Source of the DNA: Chromera velia
Taxonomy: Eukaryota > Sar > Chromeraceae
Reading direction: 5' to 3'
DNA length: 32,500 nt
NCBI GenBank assembly: GCA_018398765.1
Contig: JAHBMJ010001716.1
Coordinates: 15,611 to 48,110, forward strand
In this document: piece after piece, positions 1-9,573 of the stretch
How the letters are laid out: every line of letters starts with the position of its first letter
How positions within the stretch are numbered: position 1 is the first letter of the stretch
The notes under the pieces: generated by a model
Told to the model about the DNA's origin: nothing
Database searches by the model: none
What the model saw: only the letters and a program-made list of their open reading frames with translations
Translations under genes and position numbers: made by a program

Positions 1-845
1 AAGATTCAGAGAAGCCTCCAGTCACTTGTGAAGGAAGTGTAGACGATGAGAAACGCCATTCTGAAGGAGCAAGTCAGCTGATTTAATTTGCACTCATGTA
101 GCGGCAACCAGTTAGACCGTGGGAGACTTCTGCCTCTTCACCTTTCTCCACATATATTTGAAACCAAGACAGACGCACAGTTTTTCGGTTGCCTCATCAG
201 TGTTTCGTATGCTTTCTTGTGCGTACGCGCGTGCAGAAAGCATGTTCGTAAGGGCTCGCTCATCTCTCAGTGTATGATGCCTGCATCTGTGGGAGCAGTA
301 GCTGCTTTATCGTTCCTTGAGTCGTTAGTGAATGCGCTCGTTGGTATTCTTGCTAGTCGGCTCTCTAATTCACTGAACGACTGTGAGAGAGAAAGACCGA
401 AGGAGCAGCGGGTTGACATTTCGATTTGCTGCATCTGCATCTTTGTCTACAAGTGGGTTTGTCTCGCTGTGTGTGTATGCACATGTGCTTCGCACGCTCG
501 TTTCAATGTCCGATTGAACGTCAAGTTTTATTTCTACGGATACCTCTCTGCAGGCCTCTTCGTTTACAGATAAGAAAGCCATCCTAACGGTTACGACAAA
601 GATTGTCGAAGTGATGGAGCCCCCGACGACACCCTCTGATTTCGTTGACATCATCAAAAACATCACTCAGCTCGAGGCTGCCTTCAGTGAGGAGGTCATC
701 ATCCAGGTGAACCAGAACTTTATGGAGACCCTCATCCGAGTCAAGGGAACCGCAGAAGAAGACAGTCTGACAGTCGGCGCCGGACGAGTGAGTCAGCTTT
801 TGAGAGCACTTTTATGCTGTGTGTGTTTGCGCACGCACGTGCGCG

Positions 846-889
<44 letters not shown>

Positions 890-957
890 TGTATGTGTGC
901 GTGTGTGTATGTATGTGTATGTGTGTGTGTGTGCATGGGTGTGTCAGTGTGCGCACG

Positions 958-998
<41 letters not shown>

Positions 999-1090
999 CG
1001 TGTGTGTGTGTGCGGTTGTGTATGTGTGTGTGTCTGTATGTGTGTGTATGTGTATATGTGTGTGTGTATGTCGTGTGTGTGTGTGCGTGC

Positions 1091-1133
<43 letters not shown>

Positions 1134-1172
1134 TGTATGTATGTATGTGTGTGTGTCTGTGTATATGTGTTG

Positions 1173-1206
<34 letters not shown>

Positions 1207-1218
1207 CGTGTATGTATG

Positions 1219-1249
<31 letters not shown>

Positions 1250-4200
1250 GTGTGTATGCGTGTATGTGGTGTGTATGCGTATGTATGTGTGTATGCGTAT
1301 CTGTGTGCGTGTGCGTTTTTCACTCCCTCCATTCTGCTTCAGAAGGTGCATAAATGTGCATGGTTATCGGTGAGTTGCGCATGTGTGAGTGCTCCTGTCT
1401 ACACACCTGCTTTTCTCCTCCCTACGCCTTTCCTTCTGATCTTACTCCCCCCCTTACGCCTTTCCTTCTCCGCTCTCGCTCGTTATGCCCTAACAGTAAC
1501 CGAGAGCCATCTTTTTGGCTTCTTGCGTCTGCTCTCATTTAACCCACAAAGAGAGTATGGTGCATTGTCTGTCGGGTGGGGTGACAACAAACTGTGTGTG
1601 CATGATTCGTGTATTCGTTGTAATGATGACTTCTTACACAAGCTTTCTTCATGCGAGAAACGATGAGAAACGGTCGGACGAAAGGGAGTCCTCACGCCAG
1701 ATGGCTGCATTAAAATCAACTCGGATTGATCATATAATGATTGTAACGTACGCTCCTCTCTCCGGCGCATCTGCATCCGATTTATTCATCCGTAATATTA
1801 TCCAATCGCATTTGTTCTCGCTCCCGACCCGCTTGTTCGATGTCTGCCGCGTGGTGCTGATAAGTGAATAACTTTTTGCTCATTCTAGCGAAAACCAACC
1901 AACTATGCATGCGCCGCCCGAGAGCCTAGCGCTTTAACTAGGGTTAGACATCCTCTAATTTACTAACTTAGTGACCAACTAACTATTTAAGTTTAGATTT
2001 AATTTACTAAAACAATTTGAATTCAGTTATTCTATTAAGCATTCATGTTGACATGATATTGTACTTAAACATTTATTTATCTGTAATCGAAATTATAAAA
2101 AAAAAAATTCTAGATACAATATTATGCATTATTATAATTGAATGCTAAAAGAACTCAGAAATTGAAATCTCCTGACACTGGCACTGACAGGTTCAGCTTC
2201 AATTTTTTCTTTAATATTAATTTTATCTTAAAAGAATCACGTTTTAAAGAATGTCTATTTAATTTAAAGGTATATAAACAATGTTGAAATACTATAGAAC
2301 ATCCTATATTTCAAAGTCCGAAATAATGTTAAAGTCCGGTAGGTCTCATTATGTCATGGTACAGGAATGAACGACGCTAGGAACCATGCGATTTGATGAC
2401 AAATCAGATTCTTTCTTAGATGATGCATGTAAGAGAATTGTGCTTTTAATTTCATTTTGGACAATTTTGGGAAAGTGGACAGCTGGGGGCCGCCCTCGGT
2501 TGATTTTTGGACCACCCGGGGGCCTAAAATACTTATGCCCCCACTTGAAATCTAACCAGGTTTTTTCTAATTTTAGACAGCATAGTTGTACTGGCCAAAG
2601 GCCGGTGGAGTGCCCACTGTGTTTTAAAAGCTGACATTCGAGTTAATTTGTTAAACACTTTAAACACTAGTTTATTTTTTGATAGAGCCTGGTCTAGAAA
2701 GCCGAAATCTGCAATTTTTAGCTAAGTATACATTATAGTCCCTGTGCACCAGTTATACTATACCAATCCTGTACGGTTACACAATCACTTTTTTAAAAGT
2801 TTTTTAAAAATGTTTTATTACACATTGTTTTGTTACACATTTTAAGAGAATTTTGATGAATAAATTAGTACATACTTTAGTGTGCAGTAATTCAAACTAT
2901 CATTTTTAGGAATGCATTAAGTACACACTTTAGTGTGCATTAATTCAAACTATCATTTTTAGGAATGCATTATTACATACTTTAGTGTGTATTAATTCCA
3001 CGGAGTTTTATCTTTGTCTTCTTCTTCCTCTTTTTCTTCAGGACGGGCTCCGGTTTGAGAGTAGTGCTTTTAGAGCAATGGTGTCATCAGTAACGCGTCA
3101 GAAAGAACTTTTGAGCACTGGAAGCAGCGGTAAAAAGAGCAGAGACGGAAGCAGGTGGGATACCATGAGAGAGACGGTGGATTTGTCTAGAATTATTGCA
3201 CACTAAATTTATCACTAATTCTTATACACTTTTGTGTGTAACAAAGGGGAGGTCAAGGGTAATTGTTACACATTTAACTTTGTATAACACTACAGAATTG
3301 GTGTAAGTTATACCCCTTAAAAGTTGTGTAACAAGAAATTTGTACTAACTAGACACTAACACTAGTGTTGAACACTCGTAAACACTCGTTACTATGGTGT
3401 TAGCAAAATTTTAGGTTAGTGTACAATGCTGTACACTAGTGTAAACACTGTAAAAGGCCGTACACTAGTGTACAATACTGTCAAATGAAATGTCTCTCAA
3501 CTGTTATGAAGTAATCATTGTCACTACTACTAATCAATTAAGTAATCAAGATAAAAAAATGAAGTTTATCTGTTTTCTGACTGATTTGGTCAACCAAAAC
3601 ACTTTCTAAGATGTTGTAAGTATTTAATTTCACTTCTCATATGCACTGAAAGCTTTAACATTGCTTACACTACCCAAACACTGTCAAACACTAGGTTGAC
3701 CGAGTGTATGGGTAGTGTACAGATGCTAGTGTAAAATCTTTGTGACACAACTTCAACAGCTTGTTGCTCATGAAGTATAAAGAGTTAGATCTAAGCCCAT
3801 ATTTTGCATGCGTTTTCCCAACTAGTTCAGCTACAAGCGGAAAACACTGCTTTTTCTCTGTAGGGTACATATTGTCCAGTACATACCCCCCCTATCTAGT
3901 GTACGATGCAAACTACGTCGTTCTCTCATTCTGTTTTTTTTTTGTCCTTTCTCTCAGAATGCAGAACGATACGGACCGCCAGGCAGGCCATACACATTGA
4001 CACAAAAGACAAAAAAAAGAAAGAACAAAAGACAAAAGAGCAAAGCACAGACAGGCAGATAGATAGAATGAACGAAAGAAAGACTGCTGCCTGGCTGGGC
4101 AGGGAAGGAGAAGGATTTTCTTCCAGCTCCCCTCCTGTTTCTGTCTAACAGCGAATAAGAAGACACTGCCTTCAGCATCTCCCAAGGCCTTCAGCATCTC

Positions 4201-4392
4201 CCAAGGTTGGTGCTCAGATTGAACGATCAACAGATCGACAACTGCGAGCTGTCTTGAACAAGCCCATGCACAGTGCGCTCTCGCAGCAAGGACGCGGTCT
4301 GCGAAGGCACGTCTGGGCTGCATTTGTGGCGTCACAGGGGGAGGGGGGGAAAGGAGGGGAGTTTCTCTTTACGATAGATGCATGAAAGCGCA

Positions 4393-4430
<38 letters not shown>

Positions 4431-6050
4431 TGTGTCTCCTTTTCTTTCTTTCTTTCTTTCTTTCCTTCCTTCCTTTCTTTCTTTCTGACAATGTCCTTTG
4501 ACACATGAGTCGAACGGACAGGCGGGGATCGGAAGCAAGGCCGGAGAGGAAACCAACAGCGTGGGGAAGGGGAGTGAACACACACACACGGCATGCAGGA
4601 CGAGACGAGGACCTGCAGGAGACGGACTGACAGAATCGGGAGGACTGGAGGAAGGAGCAGTGATCGTAGCGGATCGCACGGGGATGGGGAGGACGGATCT
4701 ATCGATAGATCCTCCGGGAGGTGCGAAGGGGACGCCGAATTAAGGGATTCGGAGACGGTGCAGGGACGGAGGGACCTAAGACGCCCGAATCTGTCCGCTT
4801 CTTGAGCTGCAAAGGGAAAAGAAAGGAGACGCAACTTGTGTTTTTCTGCTTTCCCATTTGCTTTACTTCTGTGCCTCTCCCTGTCTCTGTCTCTCTCTCT
4901 GCCTGCAAGCCCATCATCGGTTCCATTCCAGTGAACTGACTTCGGAAATCCTTTCTTTCACAGACAGACTGGTTTGACGGCTTACAACGGCGACAGAATG
5001 CAGAGAAGGAAATCATCAAAGAGAGAAAAACGGGGCTGTCGATTCTTAGGTCAATTTCTTCGTCTCCAATCTCGAGCCATACTGCCGACTAGAAGACGAA
5101 ACGGCAGACAGCAATGGTTTTTTTGAATCTAGAAAGTATGAAACCTCTCTCCCGAAGAATCCATTTGGCAGGGCAGGCGAAGGAAAAGCACCTTTGTCTA
5201 GACCTTTGTCATACAATCTGATGCACTATCACACAGACTGACTCACATTTGCGCGAGGAGCACCGAGTGCCCCCCCTTGACTGGAAGCCCCTGTCCCGAT
5301 AGCCTCCATTTCTGACTTGATTGTCTTTGGCACCGCCCTCCAGGTTATCCTTCTCTCTTCTCTGTCTTTCAGTTCCTGTTGAGAAAAAGAAGACGAGGAC
5401 GAAGCTGATTCGGCCTGCAGGGAAGGACAAGAAGAACAGACGTAGGTATGGGTAGATGTTGGGTTTCGCTGCATACAGAGATAGGAAGGGAGATATGTCG
5501 GCATGATTTTGGGAGAGACGCTGCAGGATTCAGACAGCGAGACTGGGAAACAGATTTGCGGCTAGCTCTTTGATTGTGCCTCGCTCTCTGGCACAGTCGA
5601 CCGGCAATTTGAATCTCGGCAGCCAAACAGCGTGAACGCTCTCTGCTAAAGAGTTCATTGCCGCTGCCCGCAGATATTTCCGCAAAGTGCGAAAAGGGCA
5701 AACACTTGTACCACTAGATCCGACCGAAGAAGTCACATGTGTGCTCAATACAGACCTTGGAATCTTCTGCTTTCATTTTTTCCCTTGAGAAATTGACTTG
5801 CAGCGCTGTTGGACTGGACGTACAAGTGTCAAAATTGAGTTAGGACCGACTATGTAAGGAAGGAGTTTTTAATTCGTCCTTTGCTGCTTCCCAACAAGTC
5901 AGAACAACAACGGCCCGTCAACGCCCGTGACATGATCAATCGACAGGCATTCGACAGACAACAATTTCGTTTTCCTTTCAGCGCACCTCAGGAAAGCCTG
6001 AAGCAGGAAGTGGAGGCAACGGTCAAGAGAAGACAGTCAACAGATTCAAG
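1..6050 (+). CDS. Unrecognised multi-exon gene, 5' partial
   Basis: I read exons at 1-36, 554-787, 3042-3176, 4964-5049, 5373-5445 and 5982-6050. Each internal one begins after a pyrimidine-rich acceptor (for example ctctctgcag before 554 and tttttcttcag before 3042) and ends at a GT donor. The first three junctions keep frame in phase 0, giving a helical, acidic stretch ([20 protein letters not shown], then [20 protein letters not shown]) followed by a basic stretch ([20 protein letters not shown]). The last two exons are joined in phase 2 and are also basic. The 4964-5049 exon ends in phase 2 but 5373 needs phase 1, so an exon is missing between them or a boundary is wrong. The 3176 donor (acg|gtggat) is weak and was chosen to keep phase. 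I do not recognise the family. The last exon was not found; 6813-6923 after an acag acceptor is a candidate. No membrane segment is visible. Confidence 0.5.
830..1315. repeat. Compound GT/CT microsatellite in intron
   Basis: Almost 500 bases of imperfect (TG)n with TATG interruptions, split by a (CT)n block at about 958-995. It lies in the intron that begins with gtgagt at 788. All frames give Cys-Val, Thr-His or Ser-Leu runs, which are not genes. Confidence 0.95.
1880..3930. other. AT-rich island inside the left-hand gene
   Basis: From about 1880 the base composition changes sharply from GC-balanced, microsatellite-rich DNA to AT-rich DNA with repeated words such as CTAGTGTA, TGTGTAACA and AAACACTAG. 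It reverts at about 3930. The island resembles the AT-rich block at 17850-23440 and is probably old mobile-element DNA. No transposase or reverse transcriptase reading frame survives in it. The probable exon 3042-3176 lies inside it. Confidence 0.6.
2869..3000. repeat. Short tandem repeat, 52-53 bp unit
   Basis: Two full copies (2869-2921 and 2922-2973) and a partial third (2974 to about 3000) begin with TACATACTTTAGTGTG or TACACACTTTAGTGTG and contain ATCATTTTTAGGAATGCATT. The array lies just upstream of the acceptor at 3041. Confidence 0.85.
3177..4963. other. Intronic stretch with no firm exon
   Basis: The AT-rich part runs to about 3930. A good pyrimidine-rich acceptor (tttctctcag) ends at 3958, but the sequence after it is lysine-rich and low in complexity, so I do not call an exon. 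A 19-base direct duplication (GCCTTCAGCATCTCCCAAG) lies at about 4169-4206. (GA)n at 4395-4427 and (CTTT)n at 4436-4487 follow. I see no other gene. Confidence 0.6.
4395..4487. repeat. (GA)n and (CTTT)n microsatellites
   Basis: A perfect GA run at about 4395-4427 is followed by CTTT/CCTT tetranucleotide repeats at about 4436-4487. Both are intronic. Confidence 0.9.
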
Positions 6051-7301
6051 GTATATACAAGACGGGCAGAACAGGGTGTGTCGAGGATTGTGGAGATGCC
6101 CTAGTACAATCTAGTACATGCTTCACTGATTACAAGTCAGTTCGCGCGCCTTGCGTGCGGAAGTAAGTCTGCAAGACTTAAGCGTGGAACGGCGCTCCGA
6201 TGTAGTGACAAACTAGGTGACAAATTTCGGCTCCTTTACTCAAGTGCGCGACTTGCGGCTAAAAGGACAACTTTTTCAAAAAAAACTAATCGCCTCGGGG
6301 GGCAGCTCAGCTCTGCTGAGATCAGCCGAGAGGCCCTGAGATCGCACGCACTCGCATAACGCATTTTTTCATTTTGGGGGGGACCGGTTCTGTCTCTGTC
6401 ACGGTCGGTGTTGCCCGAGTTCCAAAATGTGCCCCTCAAGCAACTCGCACGGAGCCGTGATCGCATATGCCTTATAATTACTTTGCGCATGCGTGCCCCT
6501 CAAGTAACTCGTATGGAGTTGCACATACATACGGCGCGAAAAGCATACTTCGCTGCCGTGGCCCACAACTTAGACATGCCCAAGCCCCTGATGATGTGCA
6601 TCAATTAGCGGACCCCCCCGAGGCACTCACCCAACTGGTTGGGTGCATCCCGTATCGATATGATAGAAAATTTCGAATAAATTGGGGAAAAATAGAAAAT
6701 TACCTTCCGATACACTAAAGTCAAGGCACTCACCTTAGAGATTGTTCGCGAAGCATTAATTTCAAGGCACTCACCTTTATATTAATATTAATAACTCATT
6801 TCTGACTGACAGATTTCAAGGATAGATTCGCTTTTCCGGGCCAAGTTTCTATGCGAGAATTCTTTCCGGGGCCGCGTGGCGCAAACAACTGTTGTTTGGA
6901 ACATGCACGGCCACGAAGCCTGAATCACTGCTGTGAAAGCTGGAGAAGTCAAACAATAAGTTGTTATTCGGCTGTACAGTGAGTGATAGCGATGTGGTCC
7001 TTGACTCATATAGCGTGTTGCTTGTAAGCCTGAAGTAAGAAACACAACGTCTTTTTACTTCACCCTTTTCTCTGTGGTGTAAGGCAGTAGTGTCTGTTGC
7101 AAAAGAGTGCTGTTTGTTGTTCAATTCAGTACGTCTTTCCTGCGCACGTCTGCGGTTCCAACACTGCAGTCGAGGTAGACATTGAGCCACTCGATCGTCT
7201 GATTGAGTCTTTTGAATTTCCTGCTTCTGTCGCACAAGCAACGACGTGCAACGGGCATAGTATCACACCAAGTTGAACAGCAGACTGAGCCAGAAGCAAC
7301 G
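6051..7301. other. 3' region of left gene and upstream region of IFT54
   Basis: No firm exon is seen. A 28-base segment starting GTGCCCCTCAAG occurs at 6429 and again at 6493 with a few differences. GGCACTCACC occurs three times between 6610 and 6780. A possible terminal exon starts at 6813 after an acag acceptor and stays open to the stop at 6921-6923. The IFT54 promoter should lie in the last few hundred bases, but I see no recognisable core element. Confidence 0.45.
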
Positions 7302-7925
7302 ATGGCAGCCGAGCACAAAGAATGGATGGATCCTGTCCAGCAAACGATCGGACAGCTGGTCTCAAAGCCCAAAATGGTAGACAAGTACCTGAAACGTCCG
7401 CCCTTCAGATTCCTCCATAACACCATATCCGAGGTTCTCAGGGTGACAAAGTATGCCCTTGGTTTGTTCACAGAACAAGAGATGGATTGCGGGAACCTGA
7501 AGGACGAGGCAACAAAGGGCATCTACCTGCAGAAGATAGTTGATTGTGTAAGTCTAGAGCTGGGGAAGAATGTGAAGGTTTCGACCAGCAAAATCGTTGC
7601 CGGTCTGGAGCCCGCGAACACCAGTGCCTTTCTCGTACAGTTGCACAAAGCAGCAACAACTAGCAAGGACGGGGGTGCTGCAACGGTACAACGTGTCCAT
7701 GCAGGAGAAAATGTCCTCAGAAACGAGACAGAAACCCCAACAGCCCTCACAGCTGCTGCGACTGCCCCTGAGAAAGAGAATAGAGCCTCCATGCACCGTC
7801 CCCCCACCCGAGTTGAGCCCGCCGGTCCCTCCACAAAAGAGCTGAAGGAGGCAGAACGGCCCGACCCCACGGGATTAGAGGACAGCCCTGTAGCTGCCAG
7901 TCATCGTGCCCCCAAACCAAAATGA
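7302..7925 (+). CDS. IFT54: IFT54 / TRAF3IP1 (MIP-T3 family), N-terminal part
   Basis: The first ~120 residues match the N-terminal CH-like domain of IFT54/TRAF3IP1, an IFT-B subunit that binds tubulin and links to kinesin-2 in cilia and flagella. Hallmarks in order are KPKMVDKYLKRPPFRFLHN (residues ~22-40), EVLRVTKYALGLF, LKDEATKGIYLQKIVDCV and SKIVAGLEPANTSAFLVQL. I chose the ATG at 7302 because MAAEHKEWMDPVQQTIG aligns with the family start; an in-frame ATG at 7203 adds 33 residues that look like 5' UTR. After residue ~120 the protein becomes an Ala/Pro/Glu-rich linker, as in the family. The ORF stops at TGA 7923-7925 after 207 residues, far short of the family's usual 400-700. The same frame then reopens, so this stop is probably in an intron or is a lesion. 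Confidence 0.85.
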   Translation: MAAEHKEWMDPVQQTIGQLVSKPKMVDKYLKRPPFRFLHNTISEVLRVTKYALGLFTEQEMDCGNLKDEATKGIYLQKIVDCVSLELGKNVKVSTSKIVAGLEPANTSAFLVQLHKAATTSKDGGAATVQRVHAGENVLRNETETPTALTAAATAPEKENRASMHRPPTRVEPAGPSTKELKEAERPDPTGLEDSPVAASHRAPKPK

Positions 7926-8540
7926 AGAGACAGCAGCAACGCATCAGACAGTCTCACCCAACAGCTGCCTGCTGGATCGGCCGCTGGTGGGGGTGAGGAT
8001 CGGGGTTGGGCACTTGACGCTGGGATGATTGTTGGAAGGGTCTCCAGCACGGCCGCTGGAGGTTCTGCCCCCGCACTGATGACAGAGGGGCCCGAGGAAG
8101 AGGAGGGGAACGCGGAACGCGGGGATGTTCGTGCAAGCGGCACCCCGGAAAGGTACAATCCATGAGGGGCCCGCACAGGTAGATAAGGAGGGAGAGGGTC
8201 ACGGTCGTTCGGTTCGTGAGATCCTCCAGTCAAAGAAGGAGGAACGGGACGCCGTGGAGGCACAGAGGCGGCAGAGGGAGGCAGAGGAGGAAAGGGAGAG
8301 AGAAGAGCAGCGGAAACAGTCAAGTGGTTTCCAGTTGAGGGCCATCTGATCGAAGACAGGTAGTGCCTTTGAGGCGTTTACGGGGGATGTACAGCAGTGG
8401 GCCTATTCAACTTGCACCCTGTTGGGAAAGTCCGTCGCCAACGTCCATGCGGACGGGGCAAAAAAGGACGACCAGCCTCCCATGCAATTCTAAGAAAGTA
8501 CTCCGATGATCGAAGTGGACGAGGATCAGTTAGCGCCTCT
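7926..8540 (+). CDS. Probable continuation of IFT54 (linker and coiled coil)
   Basis: The 7302 frame is open again from 7926 to a TGA at 8163, with an acidic linker (MTEGPEEEEGNAERGDVRAS). From about 8170 the coding signal moves to the next frame with a charged helix (SVREILQSKKEERDAVEAQ, then RRQREAEEEREREEQRKQ), typical of the IFT54 middle region. After a TGA at 8347 that frame reopens with VQQWAYSTCTLLGKSVANVH. This faintly resembles the conserved Pro-Leu-Gly-Lys patch that starts the C-terminal IFT54 coiled coil. A TAA at 8488 again interrupts before a possible donor (AAAG|gtctgt) near 8550. Small introns or sequence lesions are needed to join these pieces, and I cannot place them securely. 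The C-terminal coiled coil was not found. Confidence 0.4.
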
Positions 8541-9051
8541 GGATCGAAAGGTCTGTCAGGCAGCATCAATTTTGTATGCATCGTTCTTCCTTCTTTCCTA
8601 AGCTTCCTTCCTTCCTTCCTTCCTTCTCTGACGGACCCTGCTGACGCACGCATGCATGTCGCTTTTGTCTCTGCATGCATGAGGGAAGATAACAGCTGAA
8701 TCTAGCTCCCTTCATTTCTTCTGCATGAGTGAATTTCCTTCATTGGATGGCATTTGAATTCCCTCAGGCAGGCAGGCTCCTGCTGCTGCACGCTGAATTG
8801 TTGAGCGAGTTGTATTTCTGCAGCTGTTCATACAGACTGCATGTGAGTATGTATGCGTGTGCGTCACTGTCTGTTTATCTACATGAGTGACGGTTTCTTG
8901 AAAGGAGGAGAGCAGGCAAAAAGGGGAAAAGGGATAAACTCGATCCATTCAATGTGGGACTCCATAGTCGAGCCCTTCTGCTTTCTTTCGAAAACACACA
9001 TGCATATTTCCCCCCTTCCCGCCTCTTTTCTGGTCTCTGTGCTCCCTGCAG

Positions 9052-9450
9052 GATGCACAGACCGATGAGCTTGGTCGAATCAGCCTCTTCCTGGCCTTCT
9101 CGTCCCTTTTCGCACAGAAGACAGAGACAGCGGGGGAAGAAGGGAAGGTCAATGATCTGAAGGAAAACTTCACGAAGGAGTGTGCGACAGCAGAAAGGAA
9201 AGACATTTACGTATCGGTGTCCGTCGTCGTCTGTCTCTCTCTGTCACTCCGTCTCCTTTTTGATATAGACGAAAGAGCAGGGGGTGTGAGATTTCTCCAG
9301 CTCCTCCCTCAGGATCTCATCTGCTGGATCGTCCCTTTGATTGTGGGGCTTATATTGCTGTGTGTGTATCTTAGAAGGAGACAGAGAGAAGGGAAGAGAG
9401 TGGGGGGAAGCGGAGAGAGGTTCTGGGAGAGTGCGCTGCGGGAGTTGTGA
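9052..9450 (+). CDS. Possible exon or small ORF with one membrane segment
   Basis: After a good acceptor (ctccctgcag ending at 9051) one frame is open for 132 codons to a TGA at 9448-9450. It starts DAQTDELGRISLFLAF, has a charged middle (GKVNDLKENFTKECATAERK) and near the end a hydrophobic helix with a basic stop-transfer flank (ICWIVPLIVGLILLCVYLRR). A possible 58-bp intron (gtatcg..atatag, 9211-9268) lies inside and would break the frame, so either the first part or the membrane part may be real, not necessarily both. It could be the 3' end of IFT54, but I see no IFT54 C-terminal signature. Function unknown. Confidence 0.28.
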   Translation, partial: DAQTDELGRISLFLAFSSLFAQKTETAGEEGKVNDLKENFTKECATAERKDIYVSVSVVVCLSLSLRLLFDIDERAGGVRFLQLLPQDLICWIVPLIVGLILLCVYLRRRQREGKRVGGSGERFWESALREL

Positions 9451-9573
9451 GCAGACGAGAAACAGAGAGATCGAATCCTCCGTTGGTCCCTTGTTGGTCT
9501 TCTTGTCCTGTCTCCTTTGGTTCTTTGCGGTGCAATTTTGACTTATATTCTTCCCCAAGACGATCGGATTGTC

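Noticed and set aside
88-573. 161-residue frame near the left edge
   Set aside because: It lies in the intron between the exons at 1-36 and 554-787. No conserved-looking segment and a biased composition.
611-1666. Long plus-strand frame of Cys-Val repeats, and Thr-His frames on the other strand
   Set aside because: Translation of the GT microsatellite. Only the first part (to 787) is a real exon.
2386-2634. 82-residue frame with CPHLK and CPLCF, suggesting a zinc finger
   Set aside because: The cysteine spacing fits no finger, it lies in the AT-rich island, and there is no splice support.
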